Shown here in pieces: positions 1-8,495 of a DNA stretch of 64,000 nucleotides (position 1 is the first letter of the stretch; each line of letters begins with the position of its first letter). Source of the stretch: Streptomyces sp. NBC_00377 (GTDB taxonomy: Bacteria > Actinomycetota > Actinomycetes > Streptomycetales > Streptomycetaceae); contig NZ_CP107958.1 of NCBI RefSeq assembly GCF_036075115.1, positions 806,001-870,000 on the forward strand. Direction: 5' to 3'. A program made the position numbers and the translations under genes. The notes under the pieces are model-generated. The model worked only from the letters and a program-made list of their open reading frames with translations, ran no database searches and had not been told where the DNA came from.

Positions 1-131
1 TGGAGTTCGACGCGGAAATGGTGCGCCAGCGCGCCGTCGCCGGAGGTCACGCGGCCGACGACGAGCCGTACGTCCGGCCGCGCGACACCCGCAAGTGGGA
101 CGAGGAGGACCGCCGTCGCCTCGGGACCTGA
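1..131 (+). CDS. C-terminal end of an unidentified protein (partial)
   Basis: The window opens inside a reading frame whose first full codon is at position 3 and which stops with TGA at 129-131, leaving 42 visible residues. The codons have the usual GC-rich third positions and the peptide is charged, ending in DRRRLGT. It is followed within 16 bases by a strong hairpin terminator, which supports a real gene end. No family can be recognised from so little sequence. Confidence 0.6.
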   Translation, partial: EFDAEMVRQRAVAGGHAADDEPYVRPRDTRKWDEEDRRRLGT

Positions 132-145
132 CACGGATCACGGAT

Positions 146-182
146 CGGGCGCCCGCACGTCAGGACTCCGCGCGGGCGCCCG
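146..182 (+). terminator. Hairpin terminator after the partial gene
   Basis: An 11-bp perfect stem pairs 146-156 (CGGGCGCCCGC) with 172-182, closing a 15-base loop. There is no T tract, as is usual in Streptomyces. It lies 15 bases after the stop codon of the upstream gene. The rest of the 132-377 gap shows nothing else convincing except the ribosome site of the next gene. Confidence 0.65.
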
Positions 183-377
183 TGGGCCGTGGGCGTCACC
201 GGGTCACCCCACGGGGTCCGTCGGGGACGCGGCGGGCCGCCGGGTCGCTGCCGCGGAGTCACGCCGGCCCGGTGCCGGACCTCGTCCGGGTAGTCGCCGG
301 ACGCCCTTCGGCCGTGTCGGTAAGCCGTCCCGTGGAACCCGTTTCCCTGCGAGCCGCGCGAACTCCAGGGAGGCCCC

Positions 378-1574
378 GTGCACGAGACGCCCGACGACAC
401 CTGCCGTCGCATCCACGAGGCGGTCACCGACCGGGCCGACGGACTCTGGCAGGTCGCGTCCGCGCTGCACGCCGATCCGGAGTACGCCTTCGCCGAGGAG
501 CGGGCGGCCACGCTCCTCACGGACGAGCTGCGCGGGGCCGGCTTCGACGTCCGGCGGGGCGTCGCGGGCATGCCCACGGCGTTCACCGCCCGCTACGGCG
601 AGGGCCGCCCCGCTGTGGCGCTCCTGCTGGAGTACGACGCCCTGCCGGGCCTCGGGCATGCCTGTGGGCACAATCTGATCGCCGCCGCCGGGCTCGGAGC
701 GGCGCTGGCCGCGCGGGCCGTGCTGGAGCCGGGCGCGGGGGCCGTCCTCGCGGTGGGCTCCCCGGCCGAGGAGGGAGGCGGCGGCAAGGTCCTGGAGGTG
801 GAGGCCGGGGTCTTCGACGACGTCGACGCCGCGCTCATGTTCCATCCGGGCGTGTACGACTGGGCGCGGGCGCCGCTCACGGCCCAGGAGCAGTACCGGA
901 TCGGCTTCCACGGCCGGGCGGCCCACCCGACGGGCAACCCCACGGAGGGCGTCGACGCACTCGCCGCGCTCGTGCAGCTGTTCAACGTGCTGGCGGCGCT
1001 GGGACCGCGTCTGCCGGAGGCCTCCCACGTCCAGGGCATCGTCACGCACGGGGGCACGGCCACCAACATCGTGCCGCCGTACGCCGAGGGACTGTTCGGT
1101 CTGCGCGCGGCCACCACGGGCGCCCTGGACGAGCTGGCCGCACGGCTGCGCTCCTGCGCCGCGGGGGTGGCAGAGGCGACCGGCACCACCGTCTCCGTCG
1201 AGCGGGCCGGTGTGCGCTACGAGCACTTCGTCGACAGTGCCCCGCTGTCCGGGCGCTTCGCCGCCCACCTGGGCCGTACGGGGATCACCCTCACGCCGCC
1301 GACACCGGGTGTGTACCTGGGCTCCTCGGACATCGGCAACGTGAGCACGCGGGTACCGGCCGTCCATCCCTTCGTGGCCATCATGGACGAGGACGGGTCC
1401 GACCACACGCCCGAGTTCGCCTCCGCCGCCGCGTCCGAACGGGCCCGCCGCGTCCTGCCGGCCGTCACGGAGGCCCTCGCCCGCACGGCGCTGGACGTGC
1501 TGCACGACTCCGCCCTGCGCGGCGAGGCGTGGACGGCACACCGCGCCGCCACCGCCGGCGCCCCCGCCCGCTGA
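378..1574 (+). CDS. M20-family amidohydrolase/metallopeptidase (AbgB/IAA-hydrolase type)
   Basis: A 398-residue cytoplasmic zinc-type hydrolase of the M20D group, which cleaves N-acyl or amide bonds of amino-acid conjugates; the true substrate cannot be read from sequence. The motif EYDALPGLGHACGHN at residues 85-99 carries the Cys96/His98 metal ligands, the acidic pair EE at 131-132 follows in SPAEEG, His156 lies in MFHPG, and a late DHTPEF supplies the last His. The central dimerisation domain includes HGRAAHPTGNP. Length is normal for the family. Start is GTG at 378, with GGGAGG 4 bases upstream. It stands alone, with about 100 bases to the next gene. No secretion signal is seen. Confidence 0.88.
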   Translation: MHETPDDTCRRIHEAVTDRADGLWQVASALHADPEYAFAEERAATLLTDELRGAGFDVRRGVAGMPTAFTARYGEGRPAVALLLEYDALPGLGHACGHNLIAAAGLGAALAARAVLEPGAGAVLAVGSPAEEGGGGKVLEVEAGVFDDVDAALMFHPGVYDWARAPLTAQEQYRIGFHGRAAHPTGNPTEGVDALAALVQLFNVLAALGPRLPEASHVQGIVTHGGTATNIVPPYAEGLFGLRAATTGALDELAARLRSCAAGVAEATGTTVSVERAGVRYEHFVDSAPLSGRFAAHLGRTGITLTPPTPGVYLGSSDIGNVSTRVPAVHPFVAIMDEDGSDHTPEFASAAASERARRVLPAVTEALARTALDVLHDSALRGEAWTAHRAATAGAPAR

Positions 1575-1671
1575 CCGCGGCGCGCCGGAACGGGGCCGGG
1601 GACCGACGTGGTTGACCACGAGCAGGAGGGGCACTTGGCGAACACGTGTCGGCGACTGCGGGAGGTACACG

Positions 1672-2184
1672 GTGGCGGTGCGACATCGGTTGATCAAAGC
1701 GAGTCCGCGCACGGTGTGGTCCGTCCTGGCCGACGGCGACCGCTACGCGGAGTGGGTGGTGGGCCCGTCGTCGTCCCAGCAGATGGAGGGCGACTGGCCT
1801 CAGGTCGGCGCGACGATCGCCTACGAGATCCGGCTGGGACCCGTCCGTCTGACCAACGAGACGGTCGTACGGCGGTGCCAGGAGCCCGAGGCCCTGGAGC
1901 TGGAGGCACGGGCGGGCGTGCTGGGCACGGCACGCATCGCTTTCGAGCTGCGGCCGTGGGGCCGGCACTGTCTGGTGATCCTGGACGAGCATCCGTTGCA
2001 GGGCGTCGGCGGGCTGCTGCACAACGCCGGTGTCGAGGTGGTGACCCAGATCCGTCACCGGGCCCTGCTCGGCCGACTGGCCAAGGTCTGCGAGTCGCAG
2101 GCCCGCGCCGGGCGGTCCGACGACGGCCGGCGGGAAACACCGGCGGCGGCCCGGGTCCAGGCCGAGGGAGGCGCCGGTGCCTGA
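1672..2184 (+). CDS. SRPBCC-family (START/polyketide-cyclase-like) protein
   Basis: A 170-residue protein with the SRPBCC ligand-binding fold: an N-terminal strand RHRLIKASPRTVWSVLAD, a typical helix-grip beginning, alternating strands in the middle, and a C-terminal amphipathic helix (about residues 115-150) that closes the hydrophobic pocket. It binds or transforms a hydrophobic ligand, unknown here. The GTG at 1672 is chosen because GGAGGT lies 5 bases upstream (1661-1666); the reading frame runs further upstream but has no ribosome site. Its last 8 bases overlap the next gene, so it is probably translationally coupled to the flavoprotein, and the two may act on the same lipid or isoprenoid-like substrate (inference). 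Confidence 0.8.
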   Translation: MAVRHRLIKASPRTVWSVLADGDRYAEWVVGPSSSQQMEGDWPQVGATIAYEIRLGPVRLTNETVVRRCQEPEALELEARAGVLGTARIAFELRPWGRHCLVILDEHPLQGVGGLLHNAGVEVVTQIRHRALLGRLAKVCESQARAGRSDDGRRETPAAARVQAEGGAGA

Positions 2185-3808
2185 CGCCGTGGTGATCGGC
2201 GCCGGTCCCAACGGGCTGGTGGCGGCGAACCTGCTGGCGGACGCCGGCTGGAGCGTCGAGGTGCTCGAGGAGCAGCCCGAGCCCGGCGGCGCGGTGCGGC
2301 ACGACCGGTCCGTGGATCCCGACTTCGTCAACGACCTGTTCAGCTCCTTCTACCCGCTGGCGGTCTCCTCCCCCGTCCTGTCCGCCCTGCGGCTGCACGA
2401 ACACGGTCTGCGCTGGAGCCACGCTCCCAGCGTCCTGGCGCATCCCCTCACGGACGGCAGGTGTGCGCTCCTCGACCGCAGGATCGACGTGACCGCCGGC
2501 TCCCTCGACGCCTTCCATTCCGGGGACGGAGACGCCTGGCGCCGGCTGCACGAGATCTGGGAGCAGCTCCGCCCGGGCATCCTCGGCGCGCTGTTCACCC
2601 CGTTCCCGCCCGTGCGGGCCACGGCCCGGCTGGCGGCCAGGCTGCGCGCCGCCGGCGGCCTGCGGATGGCCAGAACGCTGGTGCTGCCGGTGCGGCGGAT
2701 GGGCGAGGAGGAGTTCCGGGGCGAGGGCGGCCGGCTGCTCCTGGCCGGCAACGCCCTGCACGCCGATCTCGCCCCCGAGGCCGCGGGCAGTGGCGGTTTC
2801 GGCTGGCTGATGTCGATGCTGGGCCAGTCCTACGGCTTTCCGGTGCCGGCCGGCGGCTCCGGCGCCCTCGTCGAGGCGCTGGTCCGGCGGCTGCGCGCCC
2901 ACGGCGGCACCCTGCGCTGCGGGCAGCGGGTCAGCCGGATCGAGGTCCGTGACGGGCGCGCCCTGGGGGTACGCACGCAGGACGGGGAACTGGTCGCCGG
3001 GCATCGCGCCGTACTGGCCGACGTGTCCGTGCCCGCCCTGTACGGCGCGCTCCTGGAGCCGGAGCATCTGCCGTCCCAGGTGCTGGCCGACCTGGAGCGT
3101 TTCCAGTGGGACTTCGCGACCTTCAAGGTCGACTGGGCCCTGGACGGGAAGGTGCCCTGGCAGGCCGAGGCGGCGAAGCGCGCCGGGACCGTGCATCTGG
3201 CGGACGGCATGGACGAGCTCACCCGGTTCGCGTCCCAGATCGCCATGCACCAGGTCCCGGACCGCCCCTTCAGCCTCTTCGGCCAGATGACCACCTCCGA
3301 CCCCGGGCGCTCCCCCGTGGGCACCGAGTCGGCCTGGGCGTACACCCATGTGCCGCAACGGGTCGGGGGCGACGCCGGGGGCGAGGGGATCACCGGCGTC
3401 TGGGACGCGAGCGAGCAGGAGCGGATGGCCGACCGGGTCGAGCGACAGGTCGAGCGGTTCGCTCCCGGCTTCCGGTCCCTGGTCAGGGCCCGCCGCATCC
3501 TCGCGCCGCCGACCCTTCAGTCCCTCGACGCCAACCTGCACGGCGGCGCCATCAACGGTGGTACGGCCGCGCTCCACCAGCAGCTGTTCTTCCGGCCCCT
3601 GCCCGGCAGCGGGCGTCCGGAGACCCCCGTGCGCGGACTGTTCCTGGCCTCGGCCGGCGCTCATCCCGGCGGTGGCGTCCACGGCGCGCCGGGCGCCAAC
3701 GCCGCACGCGCGGCACTGCGCCGGCACCGGCCGACCGGCGGCACGTACGTGCAGCGGGTGCTCGCCCGCCGGGATCGCACGGGGGCCAGGAAGCCGTCCA
3801 CGGGCTGA
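2177..3808 (+). CDS. Phytoene-desaturase-like FAD-dependent oxidoreductase
   Basis: A 543-residue flavoprotein of the CrtI/amine-oxidase-like superfamily. The N terminus has the Rossmann ADP-binding motif GAGPNG at residues 8-13, followed by an acidic strand end (EVLEEQPEPGG). The C terminus has the second FAD contact region GLFLASAGAHPGGGVHG and continues to GANAARAAL, typical of NAD(P)/FAD-dependent desaturases and isomerases annotated as phytoene dehydrogenase-like. The substrate is not determinable; there are no crtB, crtE or other carotenoid genes nearby, so a carotenoid role is not supported. GTG start at 2177 overlaps the preceding gene by 8 bases, with GGGAGGCG upstream inside it. Confidence 0.85.
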   Translation: MPDAVVIGAGPNGLVAANLLADAGWSVEVLEEQPEPGGAVRHDRSVDPDFVNDLFSSFYPLAVSSPVLSALRLHEHGLRWSHAPSVLAHPLTDGRCALLDRRIDVTAGSLDAFHSGDGDAWRRLHEIWEQLRPGILGALFTPFPPVRATARLAARLRAAGGLRMARTLVLPVRRMGEEEFRGEGGRLLLAGNALHADLAPEAAGSGGFGWLMSMLGQSYGFPVPAGGSGALVEALVRRLRAHGGTLRCGQRVSRIEVRDGRALGVRTQDGELVAGHRAVLADVSVPALYGALLEPEHLPSQVLADLERFQWDFATFKVDWALDGKVPWQAEAAKRAGTVHLADGMDELTRFASQIAMHQVPDRPFSLFGQMTTSDPGRSPVGTESAWAYTHVPQRVGGDAGGEGITGVWDASEQERMADRVERQVERFAPGFRSLVRARRILAPPTLQSLDANLHGGAINGGTAALHQQLFFRPLPGSGRPETPVRGLFLASAGAHPGGGVHGAPGANAARAALRRHRPTGGTYVQRVLARRDRTGARKPSTG

Positions 3809-3907
3809 CCCGCGCCGCTTCCCCGGCGCGGCGCCCCGAGGAGCCGCCTGCGCCGGCGCCAGGACCGTCGAGGCCTCGTCGAGGACCATCGAGGAACGGA
3901 GCAGGCC

Positions 3908-4804
3908 GTGCAGGACAGTCCACTGGAGGACCGCACCGTCGTGGTCACGGGAGCCGCCCGCGGGGTGGGAGCGGCGCTGGCCCGGGAGCTCGCACGGCGC
4001 GGGGCGCGCCTGGCCCTGATCGGCCACGAGCTGGGCGCCCTGGAGTCGCTGGCCGCCTCGCTGCCCACTCCGGCGCTGGCCGTCGGGGCCGACGTCACCG
4101 ACGGCGACGCGCTGGAGCGGGCGGCCGTACTCGTCCGCTCGCGGCTCGGGCCGCCCTCGGTCGTCGTCGCGAACGCCGGCATAGCGCAGGGCGGACCGTT
4201 CGCGCTGACGGACATGGCGTCCTGGCGGCGGGTGATCGACGTCAACGTCACCGGCAGCGCCCTGACGGCGAGCGCGTTCCTCCCGGACCTGGTGCGGACC
4301 TCGGGATACCACCTTCAGATCGCCTCACTGGCCTCGATCGCGGCCGCTCCCCTGATGAGCGCCTACTGCGCCTCGAAGGCCGGCGTGGAGGCCTTCGCGC
4401 ACGCACTGCGGGCCGAGGTCGCCCACCAGGGCGTGGCCGTCGGCATCGCCTACCTGAACTGGACCGACACCGACATGATCCGGGACGCCGACCGGCATGC
4501 CGTGCTGCGCGCACTGCGCGCCCGGATGCCGCCGCCGGTCAGGAGCGTGCTGCCGCCCGAGCTCGTCGCGACGCGGCTCGCCACGGCCGTGGAGCGCCGG
4601 CGCACCGCCGTCTACGTCCCCGCCTCGCTGCGCCTGGTCCAGGCGACCCGTGCCGCGCTGCCGGCCGTGATCATGCGCCGGTCCCGCCGCGCCCTGCCCC
4701 GGCTGGAGGCCGCGGGACAGCTGACTCCCACCGGGCTGCTCGGCGCCGGCGGCCTGGCCGACGACGTGGAGGCGCGGCGGCGCGACCTGCCGGACGGCGG
4801 GTGA
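3908..4804 (+). CDS. Short-chain dehydrogenase/reductase (SDR)
   Basis: A 298-residue classical SDR. The cofactor motif TGAARGVG occupies residues 14-21, followed by DVTD and the NAG motif (ANAGIAQGG). The catalytic YCASKAG supplies Tyr and Lys, with a Ser upstream in IASLASIA. The C-terminal extension of about 50 residues is basic and amphipathic (RRSRRALPRLEAAG), longer than in minimal SDRs, and may touch the membrane. GTG start at 3908 follows a weak purine run. It is 99 bases after the flavoprotein on the same strand, so it may be co-expressed with the SRPBCC/flavoprotein pair. Direction and substrate of the redox reaction are unknown. Confidence 0.87.
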   Translation: MQDSPLEDRTVVVTGAARGVGAALARELARRGARLALIGHELGALESLAASLPTPALAVGADVTDGDALERAAVLVRSRLGPPSVVVANAGIAQGGPFALTDMASWRRVIDVNVTGSALTASAFLPDLVRTSGYHLQIASLASIAAAPLMSAYCASKAGVEAFAHALRAEVAHQGVAVGIAYLNWTDTDMIRDADRHAVLRALRARMPPPVRSVLPPELVATRLATAVERRRTAVYVPASLRLVQATRAALPAVIMRRSRRALPRLEAAGQLTPTGLLGAGGLADDVEARRRDLPDGG

Positions 4805-4858
4805 GCGCACGGCTCCCCCGCGGGCGCGCCGGTCGGCGGCGGTGGCCCCCCGTCTGCC

Positions 4859-6118
4859 TCACGCGTGGACGGGCTCGCACCCCGAGGACGACGCGTCCCG
4901 TGCCCCGCGGGCCCACTTCTCGACGACCGGCACGCACGCCTCGGCGAAGTACGCGTAGTCGTCGGGGGTGTTGTGGACGTGCGCCGACAGCCGGAGGTAG
5001 CCGAGTCCGTCGAAGCTGGTGAACGCGGCCTCCACGCCCAGTTCGGCGGACGCGCGGTCGCGCAGCGCGTCCGCCGCGAGCCTGGTCGTTCCCAGGCCCT
5101 CGGGCAGCCTGACCAGCCGCATCCCGGGGACGGGCATCCCGACGTCCACGGGATCGGCCGGGGTTCCCGACCGTGCGAAGGCCGCCGCGACGACCTGGGC
5201 GCCGTGGTCCGCCAGCTCGTCCATGTACCGGCGGGCCGTGTCCCAGCCCCAGGTGTCGTCGATGAAGTCCCATGCGGCGGGAGCGGCCAGCCAGCCGGTG
5301 GCGTCGAGCGTGCCCTGCTGGTCGAAGCGGTCCGGGAAGGGTTCTCCGGCGGCCCACGAGTCGATCAGGGGGTGAAGGTCCGCCCGCAAGGGGCCGCGGG
5401 CCACGAGCGCCGCCGTGCCCCGCGGGGCGCAGCCCCACTTGTGGAGGTTGCCGACCCAGGCGTCGCAGACGAGGCCGTCCAGGGGCGCGGCGAGCAGACC
5501 GGGGGCGTGCGCGCCGTCGACGAGCAGAGTGATCCCTCGCCGTGCGGCTTCGGCGCCGACGCGTTCGACCGGCATCAGCCGGGCGGTCGCGGAGGTGATC
5601 TGGTCCAGGACGATGAGGGCGACGCCGTCGTCCACCTCCGCCATCACCGCCCGGTACGCCTGTTCGGCGTCGGCCGCCAGCGGTACCCGGGCCGTGCGGA
5701 CGCCGGTCCCCCAGCGGTCGGCCAGCCGTCGCGCGCCCATGGTGACGGCGCCGTAGCCGTGGTCGGTCACCACGATGTCCCCGCCGGGCCGGGCGGCCAG
5801 CGCGGCGTGGACGACGGCGGCCCCGGCACTGGCGTTCGGGACGAACGCCAGGTCCTTCCCGTCGGTCCGCAGCCGGTCGGCGACGGCTGCGCGGGCCGCG
5901 GCGATCCGGCCGGGCAGCGCCGGGAACCAGGCGACCGGTGCGCGTTCCATCTCCGCCCGCAGTGCGCTCTGCCGCTCCTGCGCGATCCTCGGGACCGCGC
6001 CGAACGAACCGTGGTTGAGGTGCCGCAGCCGGGGATCCAGCGTCCAGGCCTCCTTGGCCGGGCGCCCGTCGGGCAGCGTCAGCGGTCGGGGCGCGGTGGC
6101 GGCTTCGCCCTCGTTCAC
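4859..6118 (-). CDS. Class V aminotransferase-fold PLP enzyme
   Basis: A 419-residue PLP-dependent protein of the class V (NifS/isopenicillin-N-epimerase-like) fold. The N-terminal motif LRHLNHGSFGAVP is typical of isopenicillin N epimerase-like proteins, and NLHKWGCAPRG holds the Lys expected to bind PLP. LLVDGAHAPG contains the Asp/His that contact the cofactor ring. The C terminus has LRLSAHVHNTPDD, typical of the small domain. The frame is open upstream of 6118, but GTG at 6118 is preceded by GAGGAG at good spacing. It converges with the SDR; the 54-base gap shows no clear hairpin. The substrate (epimerase, desulfurase or other) cannot be told. Confidence 0.85.
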   Translation of the reverse strand: MNEGEAATAPRPLTLPDGRPAKEAWTLDPRLRHLNHGSFGAVPRIAQERQSALRAEMERAPVAWFPALPGRIAAARAAVADRLRTDGKDLAFVPNASAGAAVVHAALAARPGGDIVVTDHGYGAVTMGARRLADRWGTGVRTARVPLAADAEQAYRAVMAEVDDGVALIVLDQITSATARLMPVERVGAEAARRGITLLVDGAHAPGLLAAPLDGLVCDAWVGNLHKWGCAPRGTAALVARGPLRADLHPLIDSWAAGEPFPDRFDQQGTLDATGWLAAPAAWDFIDDTWGWDTARRYMDELADHGAQVVAAAFARSGTPADPVDVGMPVPGMRLVRLPEGLGTTRLAADALRDRASAELGVEAAFTSFDGLGYLRLSAHVHNTPDDYAYFAEACVPVVEKWARGARDASSSGCEPVHA

Positions 6119-6210
6119 GGATCTCCTCGGATCGTCCCCGGCCGGGTGCCCCGGCGACGCCGGGCGGGCCCACGCTACCGAAGGCGTGTCCGTATTCCGG
6201 ACGGATCGGT

Positions 6211-6450
6211 TCAGGAGAAGAACCCTCGCGGCGCGGGCAGGCCGGGGGTGAAGGAGGAGGGGGCGCTCATGACGCGGTCGAGGTCCCGCTTGATGCGTTC
6301 GGCCTCGCCTCGCACCTGAGCGGGGATGTCGCCCCGTTCGGTGATGAGGCGGTGGTAGATCGGGGTGTCTTCGAAGACGGGGATCACCGAGGTGGCTCTG
6401 CTTTCGTGGACGGTCGGGCAGGCCGACGCGGCAGGACTTGCTTCGGACAC
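6211..6450 (-). CDS. Small conserved-looking protein of unknown function
   Basis: About 79 residues if it starts at the GTG at 6450. Two features suggest it is coding: a well-composed segment VIPVFEDTPIYHRLI followed by a charged amphipathic helix (QVRGEAERIKRDLDRVM), and a C-terminal tail ending GLPAPRGFFS. No catalytic motif, signal peptide or membrane span is visible. The frame is open further upstream, but no convincing ribosome site was found, so the start is uncertain. It lies 92 bases upstream of the class V aminotransferase on the same strand and could be transcribed with it. I do not recognise the family. Confidence 0.5.
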   Translation of the reverse strand: MSEASPAASACPTVHESRATSVIPVFEDTPIYHRLITERGDIPAQVRGEAERIKRDLDRVMSAPSSFTPGLPAPRGFFS

Positions 6451-6672
6451 AACCGGCGATCCGACGGGGCGAACCGGCGTTTTCGTGACGTCTCCTGACG
6501 GTTCGACAGCGCAACCGCCCGTGGTGACGTCATCGTATTGTCCCCGATGGGCCGGGCGCGGGTGACCGCGGGGGCGCGGAAGGGGCGGCGGGGGGCCGCG
6601 GCCCTGCTTCGTCGGCGTGCCGCGTCCACCGCCCGCGCGCCCCTTCGCCACCGCGATCCGCGCTGTCCGGCG

Positions 6673-7437
6673 TCACCACGGCAGCGGGCCGTCCGCGGCG
6701 CACGCCTCACCGGCGAGTCCTTCCAGGACCGGTCCGGGGCACAGCAGCCGGGCGACGATCGAGGCGGTGGCGCGGTGCCAGTCGGAGCCGCGCCGGAGCA
6801 TGGCGTGGTCTCCCCGGCGGACGAGGACGAGGCCCGCCTGCGCCGCGACCTGCCGGGCCCGTCGGACGTAGTCCGCGGACTCCCCGGCATCCGTCACCCG
6901 GTCGCGGTCACCGTGCAGCACGACGATCCTCGTCCCGCCGAGGTGGTCGACGGGTTCGCCGGGCGGGCACCACGGCGCCAGGGCGAGCACACCGCTCACC
7001 GCGGGGTCGGCCGCAGCCCGGAGCGCCGCCCGGGCGCCCATCGAGTGGCCCACCAGGATCACCGGCACCTCGCCCACCGTCCGGCGCAGTTCGTCGAGGG
7101 CCCGCTCGGTGTCGAGGACGGGGTCGGCGGTCGCGTTCCAGCCCCGGTACCGGTATCGCACCTCGCCGAACAGCACGTCCTGACGGTCCGTCGCGGCCAT
7201 GGCCGCCCGCAGGACGGGACGCATGCGCAGCGCGGCGGGATGCCAGCCCCGTGACGCCTCCCGGCCGTGTTCGCGGCCACCGTGCAGGACGACGACCGCG
7301 GCGCCCGGCGGGCCGGCCGGCCGGCGCCGTACCACCAGCGCGGAAGCACCCGCGGCGCGAACTCCCCCGCGACCGCCCGCTTCCCCTTCCCCCGCCCGGT
7401 CGTCTCCCGCCCGGTGATCCCGGCCCTCTTCGCGCAC
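6673..7437 (-). CDS. Alpha/beta hydrolase
   Basis: A soluble alpha/beta hydrolase of up to 254 residues. Visible motifs are the oxyanion-hole region VVVLHGGREHG, the nucleophile elbow GHSMGA, the Asp-bearing loop VVLHGDRDRVT and the late GDHAMLRR with the catalytic His, so the Ser-Asp-His triad is complete. The start is uncertain: GTG at 7437 has GAGAGAGG about 10 bases upstream, but the first 45 residues are low-complexity and a GTG about 50 codons downstream, just before the first core strand, is also possible. It lies 49 bases downstream of the Mrr-like gene and may be co-transcribed with it. Substrate unknown. Confidence 0.8.
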   Translation of the reverse strand: MREEGRDHRAGDDRAGEGEAGGRGGVRAAGASALVVRRRPAGPPGAAVVVLHGGREHGREASRGWHPAALRMRPVLRAAMAATDRQDVLFGEVRYRYRGWNATADPVLDTERALDELRRTVGEVPVILVGHSMGARAALRAAADPAVSGVLALAPWCPPGEPVDHLGGTRIVVLHGDRDRVTDAGESADYVRRARQVAAQAGLVLVRRGDHAMLRRGSDWHRATASIVARLLCPGPVLEGLAGEACAADGPLPW

Positions 7438-7486
7438 CGCCCCGCCGCCTCTCTCGCCTCGCCACGAATCCGCCGACGACCACCGT

Positions 7487-8305
7487 TCAGGCCGCGACGA
7501 ACTCCTGCTCCCACGGCCTCGGTCCCGCTCCGACCTGCCACTGCCAGAGGTCCTGGCCGTCCACGCACACGATGCCGCATTGCTGCGCGTACTCGACGGC
7601 GGGCGCTGTGAAGTCGCCGGTCGTGACGACGACCGCGACCTCGGCCCCGTGCACGGTGTAACACGTGCCGCCGAAGCGCTGCATGTCCTGGGACCCGACG
7701 CGGTTGCTGTCGCTGTACCGCTTGCACTGGACGACCAGCAGGCGCCCGTCCGGCGTCCTCGCCACGACATCGGCGCCGAGATCGCCGGCCCCTCCGACGA
7801 CCTCCACCTCCGTGCAGCCGTCACGCCGGCACAGGTCGGCTATCGCCTGCTCGAACTCGTCGGGATCCAGTTCCTCGTAGACGATCGCCTCGGTCTCGGC
7901 GGGCACCGCGTCGAGGGGCGGATCGAGGACTTGGCCGAGGGGCTCGGTGAGCTGGACCGTCGGGGCCATGTCGTGCCGTCCGCCGGACGGTGGAGCCGGT
8001 GGCGTGGTCTCGAGAGCCTCCACCACCGTCTCCGTGGCCACCTCGAGGGACCTCGCGGCGCGGCGGGCGACCCCTGCCGCCGAGAACCTGCGCCACCGGT
8101 GGCCGGCGACGAGACCGGCCGCACCGACGAGAACGAGCGCGACGGCCCAGGCGGGGCGGTGCTCGGCCGCGGCCGCGACGGTACGGGCGACCATGACCAG
8201 CAGGGTCAGGAGGATGGCGAGGAGCACGAAGTACACGGCCGTGGACCGGAGTTCGAAGCGACGCGGAGGGCGCACGGCCTGTGGAGCGGTTGGGGGTACG
8301 GTCAT
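7487..8305 (-). CDS. Membrane-anchored Mrr-type restriction endonuclease-like protein
   Basis: A 272-residue protein with two hydrophobic segments near the N terminus (about residues 20-40 and 49-67), a linker rich in Pro/Thr, and a C-terminal nuclease domain (about 150-265). The nuclease domain shows the PD-(D/E)xK pattern of Mrr-like type IV enzymes: GDLGADVVARTPDG, then LLVVQCKRYS with the QxK signature and the following VGSQDMQRF helix. Mrr proteins cut modified or foreign DNA; tethering to the membrane would place the activity at incoming DNA (inference). ATG at 8305 is preferred over an in-frame ATG 27 bases upstream because GGGAGGAAG precedes it. No methylase is encoded nearby. Confidence 0.8.
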   Translation of the reverse strand: MTVPPTAPQAVRPPRRFELRSTAVYFVLLAILLTLLVMVARTVAAAAEHRPAWAVALVLVGAAGLVAGHRWRRFSAAGVARRAARSLEVATETVVEALETTPPAPPSGGRHDMAPTVQLTEPLGQVLDPPLDAVPAETEAIVYEELDPDEFEQAIADLCRRDGCTEVEVVGGAGDLGADVVARTPDGRLLVVQCKRYSDSNRVGSQDMQRFGGTCYTVHGAEVAVVVTTGDFTAPAVEYAQQCGIVCVDGQDLWQWQVGAGPRPWEQEFVAA

Positions 8306-8495
8306 GGCGGTGCTTCCTCCCGGGTCCGGCAACGAAGATCATCGAGCGTGTGCCCAGGTCCCGGAGGTTCTACCAGGAGGAGCCGCGCCGGTGCGAGGAG
8401 CAGGAGGAGTTCGGGCCCGAGGCCATGGCGACACGCTCCCTGCCGGGCGCGCCGCCGCTGAAGCCGAGACCAACCGCCGTCCGGTCGACGGGTGT

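Noticed and set aside
2177..3808. Carotenoid biosynthesis role for the phytoene-desaturase-like gene
   Set aside because: No phytoene synthase, GGPP synthase or cyclase gene lies nearby; the family is broad.
1694..4312. An 872-codon open frame on the minus strand opposite the flavoprotein and SDR genes
   Set aside because: Composition is low-complexity and it mirrors well-supported plus-strand genes with clear motifs; open antisense frames are common in very GC-rich DNA.
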